Made by a program: the position numbers and the translations under genes. Positions 23,153 to 34,824 of a stretch of 64,000 nt of DNA are shown piece after piece; positions within the stretch are counted from its first letter, which is position 1, and each line of letters opens with the position of its first letter. Location of the stretch: NCBI GenBank assembly GCA_011009095.1, contig VTPC01091301.1, forward strand, positions 84,425-148,424, read 5' to 3'. The stretch is from Ignelater luminosus (taxonomy: Eukaryota > Arthropoda > Insecta > Coleoptera > Elateridae). The notes beneath the pieces were generated by a model. The model did not search any database, was not told where the DNA came from, and saw nothing but the letters and a program-made list of their open reading frames with translations.

Positions 23153-25706
23153 ATGTCTTCGAGAACAAAAAAAAATGCTACAACTAGCAATAATTGCACA
23201 ATCTGGCAAGGGAAATGGTGGATGTTTGCTTTCGCCGCCAGTCAAGAACCAAGATTGTACTGACTGTACTAATTCACCTTCAAAGATTGACAACGAAGAT
23301 GTCATTGTTGATGATATTATTTCTACAGCAGACACGTTCATGATTGATGAAAATGGTAACTTAATTCAAATATTTCCTGAATCTGAAGCTCAAAATCAAA
23401 CAGCTGATGTAAATGACTTAAATAATTTAATAATATTAGAGACTGAAAATAATAACAAAAATGTTAATAACGCACAACTAGTGGAGGAAAAGCAAGAAGC
23501 TGAAAATTTTGATATAAGTCAAGATATAAGTTTTGGAAGTCTCCCTATAAACCTAAACTTTTCAGATACTGAAGCACTTAGTGCTGTTAAAGAATTACAT
23601 TATGATTGTAACATACTGACGCATATAGACCTTGATTATAGTTTAATAAGTAAAAGTGTTTATTGTCAAGCAGAAAAATCTAACGATTTTATCTCAGAAC
23701 CATGTGACAAGGGAACAAAGGATGCAACGGAGTTAAGTCAAGAGGTAAACAGTAGACAAGAAATAATTGTGGTAGCTGAAGTTTACAAGGAGAAAAATCA
23801 ATTACCAGAACCTAGAGTTCTGTAGGATAATAAAATGGCAGAACCTAATCATCAAAGTACGACTATTGACGTAGAAACAGCTGATATAAATGACTTGAAT
23901 ATAATTACAATAGAAACAGAAGAAAATAACAGTGTTAATAACACAGAACCAGTTGAGGCAATTGAAGAAGCTGAAAATCTTGATAAAGATATAAGTCAAA
24001 ATATTCTGAAACCCAGAAGAAGGAGACGACATCAAGTAACAGAAGATGATTGGGAAGTTAAAAACGCAAAGATCTTACGTGAACAAGGTAAAGAATACAA
24101 AGGGAGAAAGGTTATAGATGGAAAAGTCGCGGGATTTGTCAGTAGGCCTAAGAGAACGATGAAAGAAATTACTTGCAAATGTAAAGGTAAAACCTTTCAT
24201 TGCAAGACATTGACAGAAACAGAAAGACAAAAGATGTTCAATGATTTTTGGAAGTTGAGCTGGAAGGAAAGAAAGATTTTCATAAAGACTATGACAGATG
24301 TAAATTTTACCCAAAGATCTCGGGATAGGAAAATTGAAAACACTTCACGCCGAAAATTTTCTTTTAAATTCTATTTATATGTAAATAATTCAACTAAGGT
24401 CAGAGTATGCAAAAAGACATTACTGGCACTTTTAGGGATAGGGGAATTGATGGTCAACAAGTGGTTAGAAGACGGAGGAGAAGATCATGTAGAGTTGGAA
24501 CAAAAAGACGAAACCGACGACAGAACTGAAAATAAAAGACAATCAAAGAAGATTACAAGACAACGAGATTTAAATGAAAGATTAAATTTATTAAAAGAGT
24601 TTTTATTGGCATTGCCAAATGTAGAATCACATTATTGTCGAGCATCTTCTCAAAAACTCTATTTGGAGCCTTGTTGGACGTCAAAGTCTCAGTTGTTCAA
24701 GGTTTATACTGACAATTGGTGCAAGGAAAAAAAATGCAAGCCACTGCCTTCCTGTATCTTCCACAAAACGTTTGAAGATCTGAATTTGTCTTTACAGACC
24801 GAAGAAAGATCAATGTGATATATGTAGAGCATACAAGCTAAAACACATTACTAGTGAAGAATACAAGGATCATTCAAAGAAGAAAACCGCTGCTAGGCAA
24901 GAAAAAGACAACGATAAAAAAATGAAGAGCATGTTTACACGGTGGATCTTTAGAGCCTGTTATTGTGTTCTAAATCAAATGCTTCAGGCATATATTACAG
25001 GAGGAAACTTTCGGTCCACAACCTTTGTATGTATGATCTAAAGACAAAAGATGGATTTTGCTACCTGTGGAATGAAACAGAAGGTGAACTCACTGCAAAT
25101 GAGTTTGCAAGCATTGTAAGTCATTTCATTCAATCCCAGTTACCGCTTCGCAACAATGCAAAGAAAATAATCATTTTCAGTGACGGCTGTAACTATCAAA
25201 AGAGAAGTTCTATTTTGAGCAATGCCCTGTTACATTTAGCTGTTAAGTACAAGATCTGTATCGAAAGCAAATATCTGGAAAAAGGTCACACTCAAATGGA
25301 GTGTGACTCTATGCACTCCACCATAGAGCGGTATCTAAAACAGAGAGAAGTTCATGTGCCAGCTGATTATGTAGAGATATGCAAAAATGCTAGAAAGCAT
25401 TCTACACCTTATAAGGTTACTTATTTAGAACATTCGTTCTTCAAAAACTATGCAAACCCCACAATGTACAAGTCGATCCGTCCCGGATTGAAGAAAGGTG
25501 ACGCCAAAGTTACTGACATCCGCTGTTTGAAGTATTCTGACGACGGAAAAATTTATTACAAACTAAATTTTGAAGATAAGTTCAAACTATTACCTGCTTG
25601 CGAGGATAACGCAAAACAATCGGAAGAAGCTTCAATAAAATCCAGACGAAAAAGACAGGATCTAAAACTATCATTAAGCCATCCTATAGACATATATTTT
25701 ATTTAA
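23153..25706 (+). pseudogene. Transposase-like gene of the TTAA element
   Basis: The likely start is ATG 23153 (MSSRTKK), which runs into a nine-A tract. One A fewer would join the long frame that is open from 23175. That frame (23175-23825), the next (23835-24818) and the last (24963-25706) are all in the same phase. Two joints are broken: an in-frame TAG at 23823, and a frame change with stops between about 24815 and 24960. The order is an acidic Asn/Glu-rich N-terminus (to about 24000), an RRRRR basic stretch, a Cys motif (TCKCKGKTFHC), VCKKTLLALLGIGELMVNKW, a CDIC finger-like pair near 24817, then the probable RNase-H-like core: YYRRKLSVHNLCMYDLKT, IIIFSDGCNYQKRS and LEKGHTQMECDSMHSTIE. 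From memory this is a family of uncharacterised insect and cnidarian proteins. Asp and Glu in FSDGC and MECDS are candidate catalytic acids. Confidence 0.65.
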
Positions 25707-25723
25707 AACCTTATACTCACTGT

Positions 25724-25992
25724 CAGACCACTTAACTCCAAATTTAAATTTTTCAAACCACGTATCTTTTATACACATACCGTGTAACTCCTTAACGTAG
25801 CTATTTCTAACCTGGTAACTCCATTGTAATTATGAATATGTTTAATTATATAACAATATGGCCTATATACATCTCAGAATACTTTAAACTTTATTGTTAA
25901 GAATAAACAATAATAATTTATCTATTCACTGTCGAATAAATTAGTTTTTTGTTCCTTCTGTAAAAAGTGGGAAATGTGAGTTACGTGGTTTG
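25724..25992. repeat. Right subterminal repeats of the TTAA transposon
   Basis: CAGACCACTTAACTCC (25724-25739) is the exact complement of 23081-23096, so the coding part is bracketed by a second, inner inverted pair. It is followed by CAAACCACGTATC (25754), GTGTAACTCC (25782), GGTAACTCC (25814) and the terminal GAGTTACGTGGTTTG (25978-25992). Confidence 0.75.
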
Positions 25993-26609
25993 TTAATTGG
26001 GCCAACGAAATATCAAATGTATAATCATGTAATGGAGCAGTAGAGAAATATAATGAGAATGTTCAATTGAATCTTTTATCACAATTAAATAACGTATGGG
26101 TTTTATTAGGGCTGTAGTAAAGCTTGTTTGGAGACAGCGACAAGCCAGATTTAAGAGCGTAACTTTTGCAATGGTCTTTCGAATAGCCAACCGTAGTAAT
26201 ATAGGTTTTAACGGAGGGCATCAATGCCCTGCTGAGGCGTCAAACCAAAATGTATTATTATCCTGCAAGCGTTCGGGTCCGCGTGAGTTCACGTGGAGAA
26301 TCAAAGTCGCTGGACTAAATATCACAAACGCAAAAATAGAATAAAAGGTAATTTACCCTCAAGACGGTCGTCTTGCAATAGAAAATTTTAAGTTTGCCAA
26401 TATAAAAAACTACTTCGCTGGATAAAAAACGACCCGTTTACTTAATGTAAAGATTTTTCAAACAAAGAATTATAAAAGGTGATTATTACAATTGTAGATT
26501 TTGAAAATGGTAAGTAAATTTAGATATTTATAAATTAGTACCGATATTAAACAAAAGCTTACTTAATCTAATCTGCATTAAACACCTAGCTGATGGTTAA
26601 GTATTCAAG

Positions 26610-26695
26610 CGCCTGGAGGAAGTGATGGGTCTCCGAGAGGCTTTTGATCCCTTGGGCGCGCAGAGCCAACCCCACATAATCGATTTGGGATGCAG
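26610..26695 (+). CDS. Candidate internal exon (unidentified)
   Basis: This GC-rich open stretch follows an AG and ends in the strong donor CAG|GTAAGA at 26696. It reads RLEEVMGLREAFDPLGAQ, SQPHIIDLGC. Surrounding DNA is AT-rich with stops in every frame. I do not recognise the protein. It could be a single exon of a gene with long introns, or chance. Confidence 0.25.
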
Positions 26696-27998
26696 GTAAG
26701 AATTAATAAGCTTATTTGAGCAGGAAGGGGATAGTGAAACTTGTCGAAACTCCACAAAACGGTGTCTTGGTTTTTTATGAATATGACCAGGGACTGAAAA
26801 CGAAACGAAAACATACTAACGAAATAAAACAAAATTTTTTTAAAAACAAAAACTAAATAAAGAAATTTTAATTGCCGATTGGAACCGGTTTTCTTCGTTT
26901 TGCGTTTTAATGAAAATCCAACATAACGCGATGGTTTGTATACCGAATGGTATCACATTTCCGCGTCGGTCGCAGGGTCTGCCGGTATCATACTGAAAGA
27001 AGTGCGGGGATAGACAGATTATGTTTTGAATTTTGACTGAAGTTGTTTGTTTTTTTTTGTGCAATATTGTAATGACGGTATTAACCGGTTTAGATTTGAT
27101 TAGAACAAACAACGACAACATGAGAACAAAACCGAACGATATATCTTTCATTTTTAGTTCCTCAATGTGACCCAGATGAAACTATTTGTATCTAACTTAA
27201 ACACAGACCTGGCAAAGCCAGATGTTTCTGTGTGTTTCCATAAGTTTTCATCAATTCACTACTGCTTGTACTCTCAAAGCCAGCATACCAGGAACGGACT
27301 GTACAACTTGTGTTATTGGCTTTGAGTGGCCCAGGAAAGATATTGTCTACCACAAAGTTGATGAAAAGGATATGTAATTCCGACAATAGATTCGATTTGC
27401 TTGAGATGCTGAGATAATGTAAGATGATCCTTAAAGACCATCTTAACATGATCCATCTAAATTTATTGAGAATTACCCTTTTAATTAACTAAATTACTTT
27501 TACAGAGAACGCTGTTGTCCTCCAGAAAAGAGAATTTCCGCGCCAATAACTACTGAAGCTCAGATATATTGCCGTATATCTAAACAAAAAGCGAGTAAAA
27601 AGGGGAAAAACGAAATCCGAAGGGTCTGAAAACAAATAATAATTAGAATCTACAAACAATTTAAACAAACTTGAGAATTTAGGCCCTACAGTTAGAAGCA
27701 AAAATTAAGATCCGTGATATTCTCACACTCAATGCCGATTTCACAGGGGCTTACACTAGGTGCATTGAAGAATATGCAGCCCAAACTACACACAAGTCAT
27801 GAGTGAGAGGGAGAATTAAAATCAATACAACTTAATTTTGTAGGACATGTAGCATTATTTGAGATAAAAAACCACAATTAAAATAAAAGGGCTTATTCTA
27901 CAAGATTCTTATAAATGTTTCATAAAGTGAATGTTACAAACTATCAAATTGCTTCTATAAAGAGCGCATGAAGAAAAAACTTTTTTCTCGGGTTGCAG

Positions 27999-28113
27999 CC
28001 TTGCTTATAATGTCAGAAGATTCGAAATCTGGGCGGACAAGCCCGATTACTCTGATGACGTTGAGGGTGGCAATAACGAGTTCGATGAACAAAGTAGCTT
28101 TTATAGTCTGTAG
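27999..28113 (+). CDS. Candidate terminal exon (unidentified)
   Basis: A good acceptor (CTTTTTTCTCGGGTTGCAG) precedes an open stretch reading LAYNVRRFEIWADKPDYS, DDVEGGNNEFDEQSSFYSL, then TAG at 28111. The peptide is acidic and has non-random composition for such AT-rich DNA. I recognise no family. It lies 1.3 kb downstream of, and on the same strand as, the candidate exon at 26610, but phase alone cannot link them. Confidence 0.3.
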
Positions 28114-29326
28114 CTAGCTTACGACAGTTCATCGCGACAGGCCTCGTTTACTATCCGTTTCGTGATTGATTACCAATACATAAGCGTTCCAGGAAATGTA
28201 ATATGAAGATCTGTTCTCTTGGTTCCAGACCAAGAACTTTTGAATTTCAGAGATTTTCCTACTGAAGCATGCATAGGATCCAAAACCTATAACAACGGTA
28301 TAAACTTTATTCCTTAATAAAATTGTGATTTGTTTCAATACAGCACTTATTACCGATATACCTTACCGTTTCCGAGAAACAGGACAAAGCTCTCCAGTTT
28401 TAATCATGAGCGACTGAGGGGGGGAAACAAAAGCTAATTCAAATTGCACTTGATTGTTGAGAAAATTCCATTCTATATATAAAGTAATTGGGACAATTTT
28501 AAAGGTTTTTGTATATTTTGCAATTTGTCACTAAGCGGGACTCTTTGTCTGTGAGCGACAATTTGTTTACCTGTGCCAAGTTTCATCTTTTCAGCTCTTC
28601 TCATTCTCTTGCTATGGATTTTTCTTAGTTCAGACTTGAAATCTCTTTATCACCACCACTGATTAAAAATGATGAAGATTTGTTATACACAAAATCATTA
28701 TGATCATGAATATTCCAAGCGACATGTCTCGAAAACTTCTACCTAAGCTACCACTGCCATATCCATATAGAACTGAATTTAACTTTTGTTATCTCAGAGC
28801 ACTTGCGAGGGAGATCCCTGAACACGGTGCCCTAGGAGAATTCCTCAATCTAAAAGATTAAGGTCCAGATAGTTTTCCTTAAACTGTCTTCTTTTTACCG
28901 GGGAAGGAGGTTAAGCTTTGAGATCCCCATTGAAATCAGTCTGGTAGTTTTCAAGATCTAGAAACTGGATATGGCCAAAAAACATATTTAGACCTCTGGT
29001 ATACTTGTTCTCTGAACCTATGCGATAATTAATCAAATTACTTTTAAGATTAGAAAGCGCTAACAGATATGTCGTCTTAGGAAGAATTCCTTACCTGGAA
29101 TTCTCTTATACCATCTGTAAAACTGTGATCTGTGATATTTCACCATTACTCAGTTTTAGTTGTTTAATATACTCCTATTGAAACAAATATCATTCAAATC
29201 CGATAAATGATTTAGATTGTGTACGATGATTTAACCAACACCCTGAAAAACTCCACAAAAATGATATAACCCTAGTGATTGGCAATTTTAATACAAAGAT
29301 CTGTCAGGGAAGAAGTAGAGAAGTCA

Positions 29327-30644
29327 TAAGGTTAGTCCCGAAATGCATAGGAGAAAATTGAGACGGTTGCTATGGCGACTGTTGACATTTTTTTTAATAA
29401 ATAAACACAGATGTCAACTCTAGTCACCTGGTAGTCAGTCAGTGTTAATTAAAGTGATCTGCCAACAATCACAATGAAGAACGAACCAGCTATTCCGAAC
29501 TCGGTCATCGAGTTCTATTACAACGACAGTAAATTTGATCGAAAGGCAACAGTTCAAAAGTTCTCGAAGCTGAATGTGCCCCAGAGCCGGATTTATCGTG
29601 TGATGGATTATGTTGATCATCCTTCGAAGAAGCTCAACAAGCAAAAACCGGGCCGAAAAAAGTCTGTTACGACCCCCGCTTTGATCTCCAAAGTGGACCG
29701 CCTCTTTTTGAAGCAGCCTAACCTGACTGTGCGTGCTGCTGCCGAAAAGCTCAAGGTCAGCAAGTCAACCATACATCGGATTCGCAAGGAAATTGGCCTG
29801 AAGGGGCGCAAGAGATCAAAGGTTTCAAGGAACCGTCTAAATGAGCTTGAAAAAGCAAAAAGCAATTGCAGGAAGCTTTACCGTCAGACCACTATTTCTG
29901 GCGGCAACTTTTTGATGGTCATAGATGACGAAACGTATGTCACTTTGGATTCAAGCGAGATGCCTGCAAACCAATACTACACTGAACTGCCAGGTCGCCC
30001 AGTCCCTATAGAAGCTAAAATCAGGCAAAAATCAAAGCATCCAAAAAAAGCGCTCGTTTGGCAGGCTGTTTCATCTGAAGGACACTCGTCTCCAGCTGTC
30101 GTGATGGAATCGAAGAGAGGCGCTATGGATGGCGTGACCTATCGTGATAAAGTCTTGAAACCGGTTTTGATCCCTTGGTTAAAGTCACTAGAAACCGACA
30201 AACAAATCTTGTTCTGGCCTGACAAAGCACCTGCTCACTACGCTAAAGATACCACCGATCTTCCGAATCAGCATAAAATTCGTGGCAAAAATCGACAATC
30301 CATCAGCAACTCCACACATCAGACCAATTGAGAGAGTTTGGGCTATGGTCAAGGCAGAACTAATCAAGCGTAATCTACATGCAAAAAATCTGGTTCGGTT
30401 TCGCAAAAACTGGACCAGGATCGGTAAATTTGTCTGGGAGAAATCTGGTACAGCGCTATTTCAAAACTTCACAAAGAGGCTACTCATTTCCGCTCGCGAA
30501 GGACCATATGCTGTTATTTTTACTTAATTTGTATTTCAAATTTCAAATATTTTCATTGTTAAAAATAATTTTTTGATTTTTTATAACCGTTTAAAAATAA
30601 AACCAATGTTTTCAACTTTCCTACGCATTTTGGGACTAACCTAA
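29327..30644 (+). mobile_element. Tc1/mariner-type element nested in the LINE endonuclease
   Basis: Inverted ends GGTTAGTCCCGAAATGC and the complement of GGTTAGTCCCAAAATGC bound about 1.32 kb. TA-rich flanks (TAAGG on the left, CCTAAGG on the right) fit a TA target, but the exact outer base is uncertain by one or two. LINE endonuclease text stops at the left end and resumes at the right end, so the insertion is younger than the LINE. Confidence 0.8.
29474..30527 (+). pseudogene. Tc1/mariner-type transposase, frameshifted
   Basis: The start MKNEPAIPNSVIEFYYNDSK is followed by a paired helix-turn-helix DNA-binding region with a GRKKSV hook and LKVSKSTIHRIRKEIGLKGR. The first catalytic Asp is in MVIDDETYVTL and the second in ILFWPDKAPAHYA. 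The frame then changes near 30.28 kb and continues as AKIDNPSATPHIRPIERVWAM. In this subgroup the third site lies just before RPIE; the usual N-S-P-D-x-N-P-I-E Asp is not in its normal place, so this belongs to a divergent subgroup (rosa/DD41D-like is possible) or the copy is catalytically dead. The total is about 350 codons, usual for the family. Confidence 0.75.
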
Positions 30645-32511
30645 GGGCCTTTCAGGCTGGGCGAATGCAATAAACGTGGAGAACGTTTAAGAAGGTTTGC
30701 AGTGGAGGAAAAATTAGTTGTAACTAATACCTTTTTTAAATTACCACTAAGACGCCTATATACTTGGAAATCGCCCCAAGACACACAAGAACACATCATG
30801 AGAAATCAAATCGATTAGATCATGATCAACAGTCGATACAGAAATTCAATAACAACTGTGAAAACATACCCTGGTGCTGACATTAAGTCTGATCACAATC
30901 TATTGGTCGGGACCATCAGACTTAAACTAAAGAAAATTAAAACAAGGCAAATAGTAAAATACGACTTAAGGCAACTAAGGAATGAGGATACAAAATAAAA
31001 AGAACAACAATACGTGAAAGTTGAAATATCTCAGACGTAGAAAACATAAAGAAACTAGAAAAAATTAACGAAAACATCCTTGACAGCCAAGGCATTAGAG
31101 AAGCCAAAAAAATGGATGGAACAACAATGCAACGAGATAGAGATGTTACAGAATAGGTATGATTCATTCAACCTTCACAATAATGTCCAAGAGTCAGCAG
31201 GGCTGTACAGATCTAAAAAAGGAGGAAAGATATCACATGATCAAGGTAATATACTGCTTGATATAGAAGAAATAAAAACTCACTGGAAGAACTATATAGA
31301 AAAGACCTTCGACAATAACAGAACCCACAAACCACTCAATATGGAATGTAACACGAAACTCCCAATCACATATTAGGAGGCCATGATTGCGATAAGAAGA
31401 ATAAAAGATGGAAAAGCATCAGGACCAGACAACTTTTACTCTGAGTTCCTAAAAATTATGGATGATAAAGGAATAAAATAGGTCACAGCAATTTTTAACA
31501 TTTGGGAAGAATCCCATCGGGATGGCTTAAATTCACTTTTATAACCCTGCCAAAACAGCCGAATGCGAATAAATGCGAGGATTATAGAATAATTAGTCTT
31601 ATGAGACATCTCCTTATAACATTCTTAAAAATAATACACAAACGAATCTATAAGAAATGAGAAGCACATATAAGTTCCACCCAGTTTGGATTTCGAGACG
31701 CCCTAGAAACAAGAGAAGCTTTCTTCGCAATTCAAGTCTTGCTCAAACGCTGTCGAGATGTCAACTGCGACATATAGAAAAGTCCTTCGATAGAATACAG
31801 CGTGACAAACTTATGTAAATCCCAAAAGCAGTTGATTTGGATGATAAAGATTTCCAAATGATTAACAATATTTACTATAACCAATCAGCAGCTATCGGAG
31901 TTGAAAAACAGACGACGGAAGAAATTATAGTTAAAAGAGCTGTATGCTTTCTCCATTGCTCTTTAATATCTATTCTGAACATATTGTGAAAGTGACTTTT
32001 GAGGAGATGGGCAAGGGGATCCTCGTAAACGGAGAACGTATGAATAATTTCAGATATGCAGACGATAGTATGGAAGATCTGCAGACACTCATAACAGAAG
32101 TAGCAGAAGTCAGTCAAAGCTATGGTCTGGAGTTTAATACGAAAAAGATTCAGTATATGATCATTAGTAAAAATCAAGTCCCGGCAGGGCAACTTACAAT
32201 CAATAAATAGCCAATAAGACGAGTAACCAATTACATTTACCTGAGTAAGAACATAAACGAGCAATGGGACCATTCTAAAGAAATAAAACAGAGAATCGAG
32301 AAAGCTAGGTCGGCATTCACAAAGATGGGCAACATCTTTAAAGAGTCACGACTTACCCTTACCAACTAATATTCGTTTACTAGATGTTATCTGTTTCGTC
32401 CAACATCGATCAAGTTTTCCTGAAATGTGAAGGGAACATCGTACTTGAATATTGTAGAGTTTCAAGGCTCCAGGTAAAGTCTGGACTTTAATTTTTAAAA
32501 ATTTAGTTAGT

Positions 32512-34824
32512 GTTCCAAGGAGCCCCTGGTTGGAGCTACTTGGAACAGTTACACAAATAATGAATTTTATTATTTTAAACGGACTATTTGAAACAAAAAC
32601 GGTGTTTTGAAAAAAGGAAACATGAAGGATACGATACACAAATAACAGATAAATGCAAATCAGTTAACAATATGAACAAAAATCACTGGAAATACAGCAC
32701 AGTTTAATATCAAATCAATAATTTGCATATTCCGCTTGATAAATGCTATTGATTTCACTGGATTACTGCTTTTGATATTTTGAAATAACGAGATAAAGGC
32801 AGGGCTGCTTCCTTCAATTTGGCAACAATTTGGTCCACTGGCACCAACAATTTGTCTTCTTTTTGAGGCCATTGGAATTTCAATGCTGGGCCAGCTGGGG
32901 TGAGGAATTTGATCAGAACACATCCAAAGCTTTCTTCTGCTTCAACAACTGCAAGGTACCATTTCTTTTCATATTCTGCCGCAATCCAATCTCCAACTTT
33001 TAGGGATGATAAAGTGGAAATTCTCTCAACATTTTCTTCTTGTACCTGCTGCTCTTCTAAAACATCTTCATTTTAACTTTCTTCATCTTCTGCAGAACTT
33101 TTGGAATCTTTACTTTCTTCCGATTCAAAATTTTTTTCGCTTTTTTCTGATTCAGGAACTTTCATACTTTTTCCTGGTTCAATGCTCAACTTTGATCTTT
33201 TCTTTCTTGGTTTTCTTTCTTGTTTATCATGGCGCATATTCTTCAAGTAAGACAAAACAGACTGATCGATTTTGCTCAATCTCTTGTTGAGTTTCTGGAA
33301 GTTTGTTGAGGATTTTCTGTAGTAGATTCCACAAGCTTTGAAACCACTGACTAAATTCGCTTTTCCTTTGATCATGATTTGCTGTATCAACTGTTTTAAC
33401 AATTTGGGAAATGCATTTTTAGCTATAGATGGTGCTTTAGAATTTGCTTTTTTGCAGTTATCCAAAACTTTACGCCAATGTTGCTTAAGAGGGCTAAAAA
33501 TGCAACGTGTAATGGCTGGCACAAGTGAGTTGCATTAGGTGATAAGCAGGAAAATTTCACGTTGTTTTCTTCAACTTTTTTTAGGACGTCAATAGAAAAG
33601 TGGCTTGATAAATTATCGCCAATAAGAACGGTAGGTCCTTGCAATCTTCGTGCATGTGGAAGAAAAACTGACTCAAACCAGTCGAGAAAAGTGGTAGCTT
33701 CAAATCAACCACTTTTTGATCGGTTGAACCTGGCGCCTTTTGGACCACCTGCTGTCCAGGTGGACCACAAATTTTCAGCCTGTAGGGAGGTAAAATGTTG
33801 CCAATTGCGGATCCAAAGAACATTACGGACACAGCTGCTTTTGTGCGATCAACATGCGCAATAACTATTTTCTTCCCCGGGTCATTAACTAAATTTGTTT
33901 CATAGTAGTTAGAAATATTCTCTGGCGGAAGCCAGGTTGTCAAAATATTCATTGATTATTTTAGGGCCAACGTCAGCAAGGCTTCTTTTGATATTATTAG
34001 CTAATCTAGTACTCAAATGACCTTTATTTCGATTTAGAAACCCCAGGCACCATTCATCCCCTGCATAATTGTCAGTAGAATCAGGGTGGCCAATACCTTT
34101 TCTGTCCAAATAATCTTTCGCAAGGCCACGCAAATCCATTTTGGTCATAGAGAATCCCCACTTAGCAACACACTTTAAACTGTCAACAATACAGGATTGT
34201 TCTTCATGAGATAAAGCCGTTGGGTGTCCAGGAGTTCCACTATTCAAATTATTCAACTTTCGATTAGATGTACTTATAGGAATTCCATAGGCTGCACTAG
34301 CTTCTCTGTAAGGCATACCTTCTTGGCAGCTAGGCAAAGCTTCGGCCAAATTATCTGCTAAATAATCAGCATATTTTCTAGCACCTGCTTTTCGCTTATA
34401 ATTACGCATTTTTTCTAAATAAAGAAAGAAAAAGTTAAGTTTTATCTGTGTTCCAAGTAGCCCCATTTTCTTGCACTTTCAGGGGCTCAACGAATTTTGA
34501 GCAGCGCACTATATTTCTACACAATGTATAGTACATCAAAAGAAAGGCCTTGTTAAACTACACGAAATGTAATAAGCACAGATTCCCAAGATGAAACTAA
34601 ATATATGTGCTGTTCAAAAGTTTGCCACCATTCAAAAACGTTAAAAATGTGAGGTTATGTCATAGTAAGTCACACAACAAAGATATGTTAAATTTTATTG
34701 CACAATATTAAGATAGAGCATTGAATGTACAGTAAGACAGCACCACACACAGTATGCTAATTCAACAATAAGTACTTGCAAATATTACATGAATCATTTT
34801 TTAAGATTTGTTCCAAGTAGCCCC
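32512..34824 (-). mobile_element. pogo/jerky-type transposon with repeated end motif
   Basis: The motif GTTCCAAGTAGCCCC occurs at 34810-34824 and 34450-34464, and as GTTCCAAGGAGCCCC at 32512-32526. An inverted copy GGAGCTACTTGGAAC is at 32532-32546. The transposase lies between them on the minus strand. The true ends and any TA duplication are not certain. The paired motif copies at both sides look like terminal plus subterminal repeats. Confidence 0.6.
33073..34409 (-). pseudogene. pogo/jerky-type transposase, decayed
   Basis: ATG at 34409 gives MRNYKRKAGARKYADYLADN. An N-terminal psq-type helix-turn-helix with YREASAAYGIPISTSNRKL follows, then GFSMTKMDLRGLAKDYLD and DEWCLGFLNRNKGHLSTRL of the CENP-B second domain. 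After a frame change near 33.93 kb come NYYETNLVNDPGKK and AAVSVMFFGSAIGNILPPY. The DDE core reads NYYETN (family usually NYDETN), VLIGDNLSSHFS and ATHLCQPLHVAF (family usually QPLDVAVF), so first and third acids are both altered. The C-terminal frame at 33522-33073 ends in a Lys-rich then Ser/Glu-rich tail. Several frameshifts confirm an inactive copy. Confidence 0.7.

Larger units (their letters stand above)
22366..25992 (+). mobile_element. DNA transposon with TTAA target and subterminal repeats
   Basis: Perfect 15-bp inverted ends, CAAACCACGTAACTC at 22366 and its complement at 25978-25992, lie directly inside TTAA tetranucleotides (22362-22365 and 25993-25996). The 3627-bp element carries further copies of the end motif on both sides of the coding part (see the two repeat entries). 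TTAA targets are known for piggyBac, Kolobok and some Sola elements. The protein shows neither a piggyBac DDE pattern nor a THAP finger that I can see. A Sola-like or unnamed superfamily is my best guess. Confidence 0.75.
25997..29189. other. Unassigned DNA with two candidate exons
   Basis: I see no transposon here. Two GC-richer, coding-looking segments at 26610-26695 and 27999-28113 are listed separately; the rest shows nothing I recognise. Confidence 0.35.
29190..32410 (+). mobile_element. RTE-like LINE, decayed, interrupted by a Tc1/mariner element
   Basis: The endonuclease begins left of the insertion with KNDITLVIGNFNTKI (near 29.27 kb, the GDFN motif) and resumes right of it with RLGECNKRGERLRRF, FFKLPLRRLYTWKSPQD and ADIKSDHNLLVGTIRLK. 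The reverse transcriptase follows: GKASGPDNFYSEFLK, EDYRIISLM, MLSPLLFNIYSE (31.95 kb) and NNFRYADDSMEDLQ (32.05 kb). YADD is intact but there are many stops and frameshifts. The element is truncated at its 5' end. It fades out near 32.4 kb, just before the pogo-like element. Confidence 0.8.

Noticed and set aside
23802-24035. Hydrophobic minus-strand frame resembling membrane segments
   Set aside because: Antisense of the TTAA-element gene; hydrophobicity reflects the complement of Asn/Glu codons.
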